Shown piece after piece: positions 10,886 through 23,800 of a stretch of DNA of 64,000 nt. This DNA is from Eumeta japonica (Eukaryota > Arthropoda > Insecta > Lepidoptera > Psychidae), in the NCBI GenBank assembly GCA_005406025.1, contig BGZK01001476.1:81267-145266 (forward strand), read 5' to 3'. The notes under the pieces are model-generated. The model was not told the origin of the DNA, did no database searches, and saw only the letters and a list, made by a program, of their open reading frames with translations. The position numbers and the translations under genes were made by a program. Every line of letters starts with the position of its first letter. The first letter of the stretch is position 1.

Positions 10886-11984
10886 TGAATTTTTTTTTAA
10901 TTTACTCTTCTTTATTCTTTCGAGAGGGTCAGACCATTTAAGTGGCTTATATTGATGACACTATTGAAATATGAAATAAATGCGATAACTAAAATTATAC
11001 CAAAAATAGACAACTGTGGTTATTGCGAAATATTTTATTTTATTTATTACAATACAATATTAATATAAGACGCAAATCTTTTCTGATTTTATTATTTATC
11101 TGTTTTTCTTATAATACTGTTATTAAATTTTATTATACATATATATATATATATATATAGACATGTATTTTAAGATATGTACACAGACCTAAGTTCAAAA
11201 TTTATTACACTAATTTAAACTATTTATAAATACCGAAATCACTCGAATGAAGCGATGACGTCGTCGCCGCCTCACTTCGACCACAACAGTTATCACTATT
11301 GTTTTTCTCACCGAAAACAAAAAGTGATGTGAGTTGTATCTTTAAATCGTGTTACCTTTCGGCATCTGATGTAATCTGTGTTCCCTTAGAACCACTGCCT
11401 ATCCATTCAGAATTAGGTGTGCGTTTTTCACGTCAAAATGTTTGGTCACTCAAATCCATTTCTTGACTTGTATTACTACAGTACTTATTTATATTTAGTA
11501 TATTTATTGAATCATACAAAATGTATGCGTCCCAATAAGTATTTTTTTAGACATTGTAATAAAACTCATCCCTCTGTCTTCTATGGAGCGCGTGGAAAAT
11601 ATATTTACAAGTATAAACTGCACAAAAACAAATCCACCACTTAGTTAAGTAATACTCGGCTTGATACATCGGATCCACATGAAAGTAATTGAAGCCAGAT
11701 CAGTTCGAAATCCGATCAGCTAAAAGCCTATTGATTTGAAAACTGTGTGCGCTCTTGTAGGACAATGAACGCATACGCAACGTTAGGTATTTTAAACAAA
11801 AATAAAAATCAAAGGTGCGTTTAAAATACTATTTTATCTTTCAAAGTAGCTTATAACTAGGCGTACAACTTTTGTTGACATACCGCAAAATAAATTAAAA
11901 CAATCTTGTCTCAATAGTCTAAACTCGCGTCTATTTCCGAAAAGGTTAAGCAGAGATTATAAATTTTCAGATAGCACGACTTTT
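10886..11984. other. Unassigned AT-rich sequence
   Basis: Includes a (TA)n run at about 11136-11158. A 75-codon frame at 11417-11644 has no motif. Nothing else was recognised. Confidence 0.45.
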
Positions 11985-12400
11985 GCATATCTCACTTGCT
12001 TCGCTGACATCTATCAATCTTTTCATGTAGGCTCGTCGGTTTCGAGTGCTTTAAAGTTGGTTATTTTTTAATATGCCACCATTTTGGTCTGCGTGAGGTT
12101 TTCTCGAGTGACCTTAGCCGATCTATGACACACATTCGCTCTGTAGATTTGTCTTGTGAATCTTCTTCCATTCATCTTTTCCAAATGGCCCAACCACAGC
12201 AACATGCCTTACTTCTATACTAGTCACTACATTTTTCAAACCACACCGCTCTCAGACGTCGCTGTTCCTACATATATCTTTTAAAGACACTCCACACCCA
12301 TAACGCAGGATCCCATCTCTACCATATTCATTCTTTTTTCATTTTTTTTATCGTATCCAAATTTCACTACTGTTGCGAGTTCAAATAACTTCAATCACAT
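11985..12400 (-). mobile_element. LINE-2 family fragment (RT C-terminal region)
   Basis: Aligns through most of its length to 48590-48950: GGCTCGTCGGTTTCG, ATGCCACC(A)ATTTGGTCTGC, GACACACATTCGCTCTGTAG, CTTTTCCAAATGGCC and ACACTCCACACCCATA follow in order. Minus-strand reading gives remnants of the 'KDRCR...CG..kdV..RvE.G.L.WFGH' tail typical of RT ORFs. Strongly decayed. Confidence 0.75.
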
Positions 12401-13826
12401 ATTACGTTAAATGATAATTGTAAACATAAATCAAGAGAACATCATCAATTTTACGTAGTTTCGCTGGTAGAAACGTATGTCCTGCGAACCTAGTCTTTTG
12501 TAGAGCCCTATTTTATATCCCTTTGAATAATGTAACTTAATTACTATATTATCCAAATAGTACAGTGGTATAATACTTAATCCGATGCTTGCATTAGTTT
12601 CCTTGCATCCTGGAGCAAGATCTATCACTACCTTCTTTGAAGACTATAATTTTCAGTATGAAAAAAAGTCAACCTTTAAAAATCCAATCCATACATATAA
12701 AATTATTTAAATATAAAAAGTTAAAAATGTAATTCCATATTTTATCTTCTTTCTGACTATTATGACCCCCCATCATTTTGTACGTTCGATCATACTTACT
12801 AAGAGATTTTTTATTGGAGAATATAGCTTTTTGTAATTGTTTGCCACTTAACCTTAAAACTGTGATCGTTCTGAAGGATCTCACGACTATATTTAGAATT
12901 CGTATCAATAGATATACGAATTCTAAATATAGTTTATTATTTCCGATAAGAAAAATGTTTTTGAAAAGTGGTTTTCAATAAATATATTTTGGAAACCGCT
13001 TGCAGTACGACGATATAGTCCAAAATTTGTATTCACAATACATGTATTAGGAATGAAAACGATAACGGTAAATTAAGCTACCAGGTAAATTAAACTAGTC
13101 TCAAACCTTTCGTTACGGTGACGGCTTCCGAACGCGGCACAACACCCCAGGCAGGTTAATGTTATGGATGGGCATAGAGAAAACGTACTTTATCCACTTA
13201 GCAATACATTAAAAAGAGCATAGACAAATGTGTTCCTTTTCCGCTTTGTCAGAAACTTAATAAAAGTGAAAGCTCCACAATTTCCTTATGCATTTCGTAT
13301 CGGGCCGTTCTCCCGTGCGCCCTGAACGAGAGTACGGCTAGAGCCGATAGAGGGCGCCGGCCCGCCCTCGCGGAGTTAAAATTGAAATTCCTTCAGAGAA
13401 ATGTCTTTGTAAAAGTTTCTTTCGCGAAGTAACCTCGTATTTATTGATGGATATTGCGATGTTATTTGTTTATTCGAGGGAAAAAGAATTTAGTCGACTC
13501 CCTAACGGAACGCCGAATTAATATCGCTCGAGAGAATCGGCAACGGAATACTTTGTTTTTCCTTTTCTTTGTTAGGAAAATTAAACTTGACTCGCGGATA
13601 CTTTCGATAATTAATTCAGATTTAACAAATAACTAAAGATCTTTTAATTAATAAGCATTATTATTTTAGACGAGATCTATGTACTATTCTAAATTTTTTT
13701 TTCAGCATTTTTCCAAAATAAAAGTAATGAAACTCTAAGTATTACGCCTCCATTGATAAATTTAATTAAATGTTACATTGACTTGTTGATATCAGTTAAT
13801 AAACCTTGATTCTCAAATACATACTA
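12401..13826. other. Unassigned sequence with one strong hairpin and one CpG block
   Basis: Frames of 60-79 codons here lack motifs. 13290-13390 is a CpG-rich block (GGGCGCCGGCCCGCCC) in AT-rich DNA. The hairpin is listed separately. Confidence 0.45.
12886..12933. repeat. Perfect 20-bp inverted repeat, 8-nt loop
   Basis: ACTATATTTAGAATTCGTAT (12886-12905) is the exact reverse complement of 12914-12933. No transposon context was recognised. Confidence 0.92.
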
Positions 13827-14040
13827 CTAGCTGTTGCTCATGGCTCTGCCCGTGTCAACAGAAAATTTTTGTCCAAAGTTTAATCTTGATCATCTGAAAC
13901 TCGATCATTTTGATCCTGTTCCATTACTAAAATAGATCAGTCTTTTTTCCTTTCCTTTTCCTCGCCCTTTACTCCATATTTCCGTATCTTCCCCCATCCT
14001 TCACACCCTTCACCCTTCTTTACTGTTCATCCTCATATTT
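13827..14040 (-). mobile_element. Helitron fragment, 3' end
   Basis: Reversed, the sequence ends CACGGGCAGAGCC...GCTAG followed by T, the CTAG-T end of Helitrons (CTAG at 13827-13830). Inside are GATC(C/T)TGTTCC-like units related to the hexamer arrays of the other Helitron copies. The 5' end was not located. Confidence 0.55.
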
Positions 14041-14562
14041 TACCTTAGATTTAAAAGGCTAAATAAGGATTTAGCTTTATACACGTATACAGTTGAAGCC
14101 AAAAAAGAAATAACAAGGTTAAGAAAATAAAATATAAATAACTTTTAAATTTTTTTTAAAGTTTATTTATAAGTTATATTTAGCTATACTTGTACTTTGC
14201 GTGGTGTTGAGTTCAATTAGTACATAAAAATGCATCAAAATCGGTTATACCATTGTTGAACTCTAAGAAGATACATCACGATAGTGAGATAAATATACAC
14301 ACAGATCTATTAAATTCATTATCAATTATTAAAATCAATTTATCATTCTATTAAATTCATCAAATGTATTTTAAAACCATTTTATAAATTTCGTTATATT
14401 CGGTTTAATTGCTTTTGAGTTATAAAAAGATATACAAGTAACCCCACAAATAGATCAATATATATATCTTATGTCCTTCCTAAGGTTTAAGCCACGTGGG
14501 TCAATCTGAAACTCATTAGAAAATCAAAAACTAAGCAAACTACAATGTAGTTTTTAATTTTA
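14041..14562. other. Unassigned AT-rich sequence
   Basis: No gene. It may contain the outer part of the neighbouring mariner (3' side), but no terminal repeat could be fixed. Confidence 0.35.
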
Positions 14563-15600
14563 TTATTTTTCAAAATAGTGTCTGTTGAGATCGATACATT
14601 GCTGTATTCGATGGGACCACTGAGAGAAACAATGTGCCCATTCGAACTGAGGGGTCGTCTCGACGTCCTTTTCGTATGCAACTACTGCTTGTTCGGCGTC
14701 CCTAAACCACTTTCCTAGAAGATTTTCTTTTATTTCTTTTATTGGGCTAGGTCGGGACTGTAACGCGGGTGAGCCAATATATTCATACCTAACGTCCCTA
14801 ACCAGTTAGCTGCTTTTCTGGCGTAGTCATGATAAAGAAGAATTCTATTGCGAGGTTGAACTTTTTCAAGGTTTTTTTGAACTTTTTCTAAAACAAGAGG
14901 CAAACAATTGTTTATGTAGCAGTGTTTTTTATCATGTAAAACAATTGTCTTATAATGGCCTGTCATTCCATTGAAACAGGTCACCGTTTTCCTTCCAACC
15001 TTCGATATTTTAGTAGGCAACTCTTCGAATGGAAACACCCAGTGAGCAACTATCTTTTGGTTTCGGGATCGTAACAGTAAATTCAGCTTTCGTTACCAGT
15101 AACTAAGTCGTATACAGCATTTGAGTCACCATCGATAAATCTTTGTATGATTTTGAGGCACCAATTAATATGACGGAGTTTTCGACGCTTCGGTCAAAAT
15201 ATGCGGTATTCACCGAGTATAAAACTTCTCGATCGCTAAATATTTATCAAGGATTTCGTGCACTTGACTCATACGAATTCCAAGCTTGTCCGAATTTGAT
15301 GGTAGGTCATACTTTTGTCAGTCTCTATCATGAGCCGTGCAGTACTAATGTTTTCCTCGGTCGTCGCCGTTCGAAGGACATCCCTCAGGTAGAGCTTCAG
15401 TCAGATTAGGGTGACCACGTTTGAAATTGTTAAATCAGTTATAAACAGTGGTAAGAGATAGAGCTTTATCGTAAAAGACTAACTGAAGTCTGTTAAAACT
15501 TTCTTGTTGACTTAAATGGCAACGAAAATCATAGAAAATCATTACACAATAATTTTTTTGCTTTATATTCACGTCGACGGTAAACAAACAATTTTCTTTT
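14563..15600 (-). pseudogene. Mariner-family transposase, near full length but broken
   Basis: About 1,040 bp, the expected size for a ~345-residue mariner transposase. In order on the minus strand: an N-terminal helix-turn-helix region with LSQQESFNRL (about 15480-15540), a second DNA-binding part with GIRMSQVHEILDK, the first catalytic block reading TGNES where TGDET is expected (about 15085-15105), then FGMTGHYKTIVL, LLYHDYA with the second Asp, HPRYSPDLAQ, and an intact C-terminus ending DLNRHYFEK-stop at 14563-14565. The HDN-to-SPD spacing is shortened and the third catalytic Asp is not found. Several stops and frameshifts separate the blocks. Cannot be active. Different subfamily from copies A-C. 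Confidence 0.88.
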
Positions 15601-18194
15601 TGTCGCAAATTTGTAAAAACAGATGAATGCATTATAGGTAATAAAGTTGGTAAAGATTTCCATTTCTTGAAATATTTTTTTTTTCATTTTATAGTTTCTA
15701 AATGGCCAGTTCTAAAAATTTTAAATGTCACCTAAGTATGTTGATAAACACGATAGTGAATCTCATTTACTTTGATTAAGCAATTTAACACTAGAAACAA
15801 AATAGATAAAGGAAATACTTTCGCATTTAATAATGGCGTTGATTTCCAATCATCGTCTTCTAAAATTGATATTTCTTATAAAATCTGGGGCAATTAAACT
15901 CAAAAATCACCGAAGCGATTTTAACTTGTGAGGTGTCGTTGTTCATCTTTGTGACAGCCTTGACATAAAAATAACACAAATAAACTGCGCAGTGAACGTG
16001 TACAGATTGGGAGAATGCATTTTACAACGAGAAATGGTAATTTAAGAAATAATATTTCTGCCAAAGGGCATGCGTGTGTTGTATTAAGTCTATAAATAAT
16101 TCTCATTTTAAAGTGTTATCAAGAATTTTCAGTCACTATTTGCTAACAGAATCAACCCTACTGCCAATATTATATTCAACATATGAAAGTAATAATTAAC
16201 ATGACTCTGTAAATGATTGCGTTGCCTTGTAACATTCATAGGGCATTACAGGTTCATGGTAAGCGACTGCAGATTTTTTTTTTCATTGCGTCTTTTTGTT
16301 TACAAGAAACTCAATTTTGTGGGAGCTTGTCGTGATTCTGCAAGGACTTAATGATTGTAAAGTCACCAAAAAGTGATTATTAAAAAAAACTTACAAAGTA
16401 GTATCTGACTGTTGAAAAATAATTATATACATACATATATAATATAAGCTAGTTAAATACCTAAAACGTAATCGTTGATAGGCAATGATTTCTGAATTGT
16501 GAAGGTGGTCTTCATTTGCAAAATGTAATTTATACGTCATTTATTCATTTAAGTTGCAAGAATGATCAACCTCCTGTAGATTCACAGTTCAAAAACCATC
16601 ACCTCACAAACAAATAACTAGTTAGTTTTATTTACATTTGAATAGTCTTTTCCGTAGTCAGATCTTATAATTTAAAACTGCTATTTTGTTTTCCTCTTTG
16701 ATTTCACTACTTATCAGAAACCGAGCCTTTCGACTATATACGAATCAAACGCAGGCCGTCAACACCCTACAATATACTCCATTCTTGCAGCCAACTTCGT
16801 GCACGGCACTCCTACATTGTCGCGTTGGGTACAAAGGCAGGTGGGTCACCGAGGTGCATATGGCGTAGTGAGGAAAAAAGTATGCCATTCACACTTACAC
16901 ACTTAGAACGTCGCCAGCCGCTATGCCATGGGCGAAGTAGGCATTTTCTATAATTTTCCAAGTCAGCGACTGTTTTGAATGAAGAGGACGATGACGAAGA
17001 AAAAATTGTTAGGAGAAGAATCCTAAAGTGATGTGCAACAGGACGATATCTCGAGATATATCTTGCACGAATTCCAATCGCGTGCAACCCGACACGACCG
17101 AGCGTTTCGTGCCACCTCACCCCGCTTACGTCCGCACGCCCCGAGTGCCGGGCACGAAGTTGACGACCTATAACTTAAAGGCACGTGCCGAACAGTTGCC
17201 AGCGACCGCTATGCAAACCCAATTTAACGTAGATCCTTATCATTTAACGTGGTTCTTTAATCGGTTCGTGAATAAATTATAATACAGTTATTCTTTCTCG
17301 AATTTTTTAACAGTCTGTATGATTTTTTTTTTGATAATATAGGCCATTTTAAGAAATTAATTTGAAAAAGATTTTTTTTAGACCTTCATCAACGAAAAAA
17401 TATTTTTGAAAATAATTGTAACTTAACGGTATACCAAAAATTAGTTTTATGATTATTAAATCATTGCCCTTGAATATTTTAAAACGAAACAAAAGCAAAC
17501 GTTGAAAGTCAACTTCAACTGTCAAATATTCTCTAATACATAATCTAAGTTTCCGTCCTCATGTCAGCTACCAAGTACATTTATTACCTTTTTTAAATTT
17601 CTCTCGACCCTTACTTTTTTATTTATCTACTAAAATCATTGCATTGTGCAGTTTCGGTAGTATTCTTGAGCCGGTTTTAACGAACCTACTCGACAAGCAG
17701 AGCTCAAATAGACTAAGTAGACACTTTACCCTTCAATAGCGCAGCAGAACAGAAATCCGTCGTAACAAAGCGATGTCAAATGCGTAGGCAGCGAATTCGG
17801 AATCAATTGGCAAGCGAGGGTCAAGGAAAATACAAAAATGGAAAATCAAGAACAAATCCAAGGAAGAACATTGACTGCTGACATTGACACTTACTGTGAT
17901 TAAGTTTGTTTTTTTTTTATTTAATATATTAAAGCGTTATAACTTAACAGTTACAGCACGTACCTGTGACGTCATACTACAAGAATTCTCAAAAATATGT
18001 CTTCATGAATGAAGCTCCAAAAATATCTTTTTCACATTATCGTATGAATATTTATAGTTATACTTTTGTGAAAAAAACATGTAACAGATTTTGTTTGAAA
18101 AATATTAGCAAGAATATTAAAGCTATTTAGGGAGGTATTTATTAAAAGAGATAGTAATTTTTAGAATAGGTTTTTAGAATAATGGCTTCACTTT
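15601..18194. other. Unassigned sequence
   Basis: No supported gene. 16690-17285 is GC-richer and holds frames of 102 (minus), 84 (plus) and 60 codons that overlap one another and lack motifs. 15900-16110 looks repeat-like but has no partner in the window. Confidence 0.4.
17040..17285. promoter_or_regulatory. Candidate conserved non-coding element
   Basis: CpG-rich block (CACCCCGCTTACGTCCGC, GAGTGCCGGGCACG) followed by ATGCAAAC, AACGTAGATCC and TTTAATCGG. Single-copy in this window. The regulatory role is inferred from composition and motif words only. Confidence 0.22.
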
Positions 18195-18330
18195 ATAATG
18201 ATAATAATATAAACTCAAGCGTATTTCTCAGAAGGGTAGGCAGAGCTATATAGATTTCAACATGATACAATCTTTGCATGTCTGTCTTGTATATGCATAT
18301 ACCTGACAGACATGTAATAATATTATTATA
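18195..18330 (-). mobile_element. LINE-2 family fragment, 3' end
   Basis: ATAATAATATAAAC...CGTATTTCTCAGAAGGGTAGGCAGAGC parallels 48490-48540, i.e. the end of the ORF (SAYPSG-like) and the short 3' UTR with its ATT repeat. A CATGTCTGTC/GACAGACATG inverted pair lies inside. Confidence 0.65.
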
Positions 18331-21300
18331 CTATTTGGGTATACTCCAAAATTGTAAAACAGTAAAATCAAGATTTAAATTTGCAGTTGTCTTACGAATA
18401 AAAGTATCTACTTGATTTTCTAGTTATTATAAAATCCATATATATTATTTAATTATAATACACTAGTTTTTTTTTATATAATAAAAATTTCATTAGAAAC
18501 CGTTCAGCTGTTTGGTGGTGGTCGAATGACAAATACTAGACCAGTGACGAAGTTCCTCATACTTTATAATATAGATTATAAAGTATGTGATATTATATGT
18601 ATGATATTACATGTTTTTTTCGTGAAAAATATTTAATTATTATAAAAAAATATTTTTTTGTTGCTTATCATATTATTTTTCATTATTTACTCTTTTACTA
18701 CTCTTCAATACTAGAGCGGCGTTCCTGCCGACAGCTTATCATTAGTTCAAACTCATTTTTCAAACGAACGCGCCGCTGAGCCCTGCACTATGAAAAGGAA
18801 GTTAGGATAACGGAAAAGTTTAGGGTAAACTCCATTTTCCGTTTCAATCTTACTTTACTATTAAAGGGAAAACTCTTTTAGAACTTTCATTTCGATCCCA
18901 AAGAGTACAGTCAGCGTGCGCGCCTATCACTTTAAACATTTTTTTAGGTTATTATTACGTTACGGCCGCAGGACTGATACAGCGTAAAGTGAGCCAATAT
19001 CTAGTAAGCTATGTAGAAATCTATAATTTATTGCAATCGACTTTAAATTCATTCGAATGACAGTTTTCAAATGTAACCATTTCTGGAAAGTGTTTGTGAA
19101 CATTTCACACTGTTCGTCTCTGCTTTTTTCTTTTTAATTTAGGCTTTTGTATTTTATTCGAGATTGCTCTAGACTTTTCTAGAGTTCAGAACTTATTTAT
19201 CTCATCGGCTAAACAAGTCGCATGTTTATTAAAATGTAGTGTAAAACGATACTATAAGTTATAAGCAGCTAAATAAATGTAATTCTCTCATACCATAGAA
19301 TAAAGACAGCAACATACCTAGTTTTGATGTTTACCTAGATTTTCTACGTAATGTCTAGAGTTCGCAGATTATCAGTTGATTGTATTTTGAATAATCTACG
19401 TATATAGGGGGTATATATTCCCCCTCCTCGAACATTCTCAGAATGTAAATAAAGACTTATAAATCTTGCACAAAAATAAAGATATAAAAATGTCACGTCC
19501 GAAGTAAACAAACATTTATCATAATCTGGCAAGAACATTCTAAACAACAAAATACACAAATAACGTGAACAACCTTTCAAGCATCCCAACATAAGGAAAT
19601 AACAACTATTCTCTAATTTTTTAAATAGGGGAGTTACTCATTCTTTGAATTATTCCCTTTATAAACGCAATTCGTAACAGGATTATAAATGGAAATAATT
19701 CAGTGCGCATTACCATGTAGCAGTTCGAAAAGAAACGTGCAGAAACTACCAGACTGTACGAGAGACTTTATAACAGAGATTACTAAGCAGGACCAAGAAA
19801 CGGGTTGATCCATCCATTCACTATTTATCACGTGACACTATACAGTGCTGTACGCCAGCGTAAGGGATTTTTCAAGGTGCAATAGCCTAAGAAAACTTTA
19901 TTTTACATTTTCTTTTATTCTCTTAAAAGACACTTCCTTCCCCGTCTTTAGACAGAAGGACATTCAAAGTTAATCGTTCCAATTAATTACAAAACAGTAA
20001 ATCTTGTAGCGAATTAAGCGAACGCAGATCGTTCTTGAAAGTAGAAATTTCTTCCGATTTACACAGAAGTAAACTGCTTGTTTTTGAATACGTATAAAAT
20101 CATTTTTTAACGTGCGAGAATAACATTTAATAACATTTAATTTTCTAAATTTTCTATGCTCAGTTTCGCTGAAATTCCATCACATTGAAGTTCAGTTCGA
20201 CTTTCAAACGGATTCCTCTAAATCTTGCTTTGTCTTAGTTTGTTTGTCTACCCGGCGAAGATATCTCGGGAATGAATTCAGAATACAATATTTTCATCAA
20301 ACGAGTAAAATTGTGGCCCCTTTATAATTTCACGAAAAACATTAATCTCTTGATGGCGGTCGTCGCGTGTGCAGCTTTTAATATATTTAGCTTCTACAAC
20401 GGTTTAAGTGATTTTATTTTAACTATTTATTTGTTTCATTTATTTACTTATTTAAATACTTAAATTTAAAATTTCACTATTTAAATAAGGCATTATTAAA
20501 AAAATTATATACTTTCGAATGTATCAAGCTTATTGTTATAAACTTTAATGGGAAAGCTCAAAAATGGAGATTTGTTGTACAGCAGTTACGTTGAAGTTTG
20601 TAGATTTATCTTGCATTTAGTTAGGTAACTGCATTTCTCGCTTCACTGGGACAAAAATTATTACCTAGTCGTTCGCCAAAGAGCTAAAAGTAAGCACAGT
20701 TGAGCGGCTGAAGTTGAATAGAGTTGTTTTACTGAAGAAATTTCCTGCCAAGGGGACTTAAAAAAGAAGCTTTATCTACTTTTATTTAAAGATAAAATTT
20801 GTATCCGCAAATAGTAAGGCACCGTATTCACATGAGGCTGTATTTGACTTCTCATTTACACAAAAGTGACCAATTAACCATATATTATCTTAAAGTACAT
20901 TTTGAATATCTGTGCAAAATGATCTTGCAATTTTTTTCATTCCATTAAAGATTACGATAATAATAATATTGCAGCACGAATGTAGCGTTAGTCCGGTTTT
21001 GGGCACCCGAAATGGCAAATCGAAATCAGCAGCAGCAAGTACACCATATTTATTTGATCAATTCTTCAAGTTACCTGATCACGAATTTTATATATACTCA
21101 ATACTGCGCATTAAATACTTTATATTAAGGTTTTTATTACTACCGAGAACTTTACAGGCAGGCAGGGTCATAATCAACTATTTTACGCTACTCCGACTCT
21201 CTTGTTTCTCGCCAACCTTCCATTCCATTTTCACATTTTAAGCCAGTCGAACCCAAATGGAACCCATGTTCGCGGGACCGGGCACGGAGGTCGGAAGCCT

Positions 21301-23438
21301 CACATGCCACCTACACCTAACTCAGCTACTACAATATCTTCGGACATATTACGCACAGCTCTATATGTTCGCAAACTAAGCGACGAGGTTTGTGTTATGG
21401 GTGCCAAATAGTTGGTATAATATATATATACTTTTTTTTTGTAAATATTTACATACGATACATACAAATACCCAGAATCGAAAAAAACAGAGTAGCGAGT
21501 AGGATCTGCGTCAATCGGGCAGTCAATTTTTTAAATCAAAACGTACGATAATAATGCAAAGAAATGCCGTCATGTTTGAATCGGTGCTAAGGACGTTATA
21601 TTGTTGTTTATTTTTTAAACAACACATAAATTACAATTTTATTGCACAGTCAGTTGAACTTCAAATGGTTTATTGTAACCGAGAAAAGGAAATACAGAAG
21701 CAAACATGTCGCATTATGAAATTCTACAGAATTTAAAAAAAATTGGCACTGATGACAACTTGACAACGGTCATTGAATAGCCTTAAACCTGTACTGAACG
21801 AAGCTCTTCAAAGCAAAATAAAAGAAATCTGTCAGGGTATACTCCGGCATTAGGACGATAAAAAACCTGATATTTAGAAGTAGAAAAATGAAAATTAAAA
21901 AACGCAAACGCGAAAAAATCCAACTACAAAGTTGGAAATTCTTCAGTATGAAGGAATTGTCTCTTGAATTATTACTCAACTTGACTGCAGCACGGAAATT
22001 CGCCGGCTTGACGGGTTAGATACTAAACTCCTTCAGAATACGGACATAAAGTAACAGCTTCTGCTGTTGTATTGCGTCCAGTGAGTTAGAGTTCCAGTGG
22101 TCCACTTCCCCCTTCATCACTCCATTATAGCCCCTTTAGTCCCTCTCCATCCGCTATGCTAATTCTACCCAAAGCCTTGCAATGCACTAATTCGCTTTTT
22201 TTTTAAAAGATCAATAAAATCCATAAAAATATCATAACAAAATGGAACAAGCACAACTTTGAAAATTGCAGATAGAAGCCAACTCCCATTTGTGGTGCAG
22301 CTCGCATAAACAAAATTCGTCGAAATAGAAATGAAGATATCCCTAGAGAGTCGTTTGTTCGTGGGAAATATTACAGAACATTTTTATCTCATACCATAGA
22401 ACCATCATAGAATTTGAAAAGTTATGGATTTATTTCAGTTAGTACTTACAAAGTTTGGGGTCTTTATTTAGACGTATAACGTCACTGTAGTTTTTTTCCC
22501 ATATTTGCTTTATTAGATACATGTAATATATTTCCAATGACTGACTCCTAAAGTGACCAATAGGTCATATTTTTTTTTGCAAAAAGGAGATATAATGCGT
22601 TGATAAAATAAAAAAAATATAATAAAAAGTAATATTTTAGAGAAATGAGACTGATGTGCAAAAATTTTAGATATAGAATGAAAATATATTGTCAGGTAGA
22701 TTGATGAAAATGAAAAAAAAATAATTGAAAGTTACTGAGAAAAACATTCATATGTCTTGTTATTTCAATTTTTGTAATACAGTATTATACGAACGGATTA
22801 TTAAAGAATTGTACGCCTACATTTGTTAGAAGCGAATCTTGATTGAAGGAAGGAAATAAAGAAATTAGTATTCGCTCTATGAAGCTTTGATTCTTTTGCA
22901 GTCCAAGTAAAAAATATAAATTAAAATGCTGTCAAAACCCTATGGAATAAATGATTATAGGTACATGGATAATGTATTACAGATATTACTCCTCTAAGCA
23001 AACAAACACATAATGTTAATAGTTTTAATCACTTTTATATTGCACTATTAGAAAAAATACACAATCATGAATGTTCAATGCTATAGCATGATTTAAATTA
23101 TTTTGGGCCCTTTTAATAAATGTTTCTCAAAGGTACATTCATTATTTGATTTATTGTGAAAATGTGATTGAAATTTATATCACGAAGACAGTATCTACAA
23201 GATTTAGTAAGGCCGCATTTTAGTTCGCTCAATGGGTATATCTGGCGCGATTGAAGGGCCACTGAATGACCATTTATATGGGTATTTGTGTTACATGTGT
23301 GATCTGTGTATCTAGCCGTTGTAGGAATTGTTCAAATAAGTCTTCTGTTATACTTATCATGTTATTTTTTTTATTCAGATATATTAGTTATTTTGAAAAA
23401 AAAGAGAGAATTATTATTTATAACATTTTTAGTTTTCA
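18331..23438. other. Long unassigned stretch
   Basis: No supported gene in 5.1 kb. A perfect 13-bp hairpin lies at 18558-18587 (CATACTTTATAAT, 4-nt loop). 21950-22150 reads like the end of a dispersed repeat but lacks a partner here. Frames up to 109 codons (20912-21241) show no motif. Confidence 0.4.
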
Positions 23439-23800
23439 CTAGCGGCGCGGCTAGCTTAGATACCAAATAAATTCTTTCATCTTTCATATCAACCTATCAT
23501 ACTGTCCATCATGATCCCGACCCCGCTCACGCTCTTGAATCCCATCTCCAGTCCCACTCTAAATTCCGATCTCGATCTTAGTCAGATTTTGTTTCTGATC
23601 CCGCTTTCTATTCTGATCCCGGATCAACCCTCGATTAAATTCCGTATAAATCTTCCCAAAAGAACGCATGCTCTTACACCGAAAACTCATCCACTCCCGC
23701 TGAATGTTTTATTATGAAACGACCTGACTCCCGTTCTATCTCTAGATCTTTGCTTTACTCGCGATTCCAATCTCGTACTAATGACGACTCATTCCTCCCT
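23439..23800 (-). mobile_element. Helitron fragment with degenerate hexamer array
   Basis: Reversed, it ends GCTAGCCGCGCCGCTAG then T (terminal CTAG at 23439-23442, host base on the other side fits A/T insertion). The body (23510-23770) is an imperfect array of GATCCC/GATTCC/GTTCC-type units. AACGCATGCTCTTACACCGA at about 23662 is shared with 32588. The 5' end was not fixed. Confidence 0.6.

Noticed and set aside
16812..17282. 102-codon minus and 84-codon plus frames
   Set aside because: Overlapping frames in GC-rich DNA without motifs; an acidic run (EEDDDEE) in a third frame at 16985 is equally unsupported.
20912..21241. 109-codon plus frame
   Set aside because: No domain, low-complexity hydrophobic composition, no start context; probably chance.
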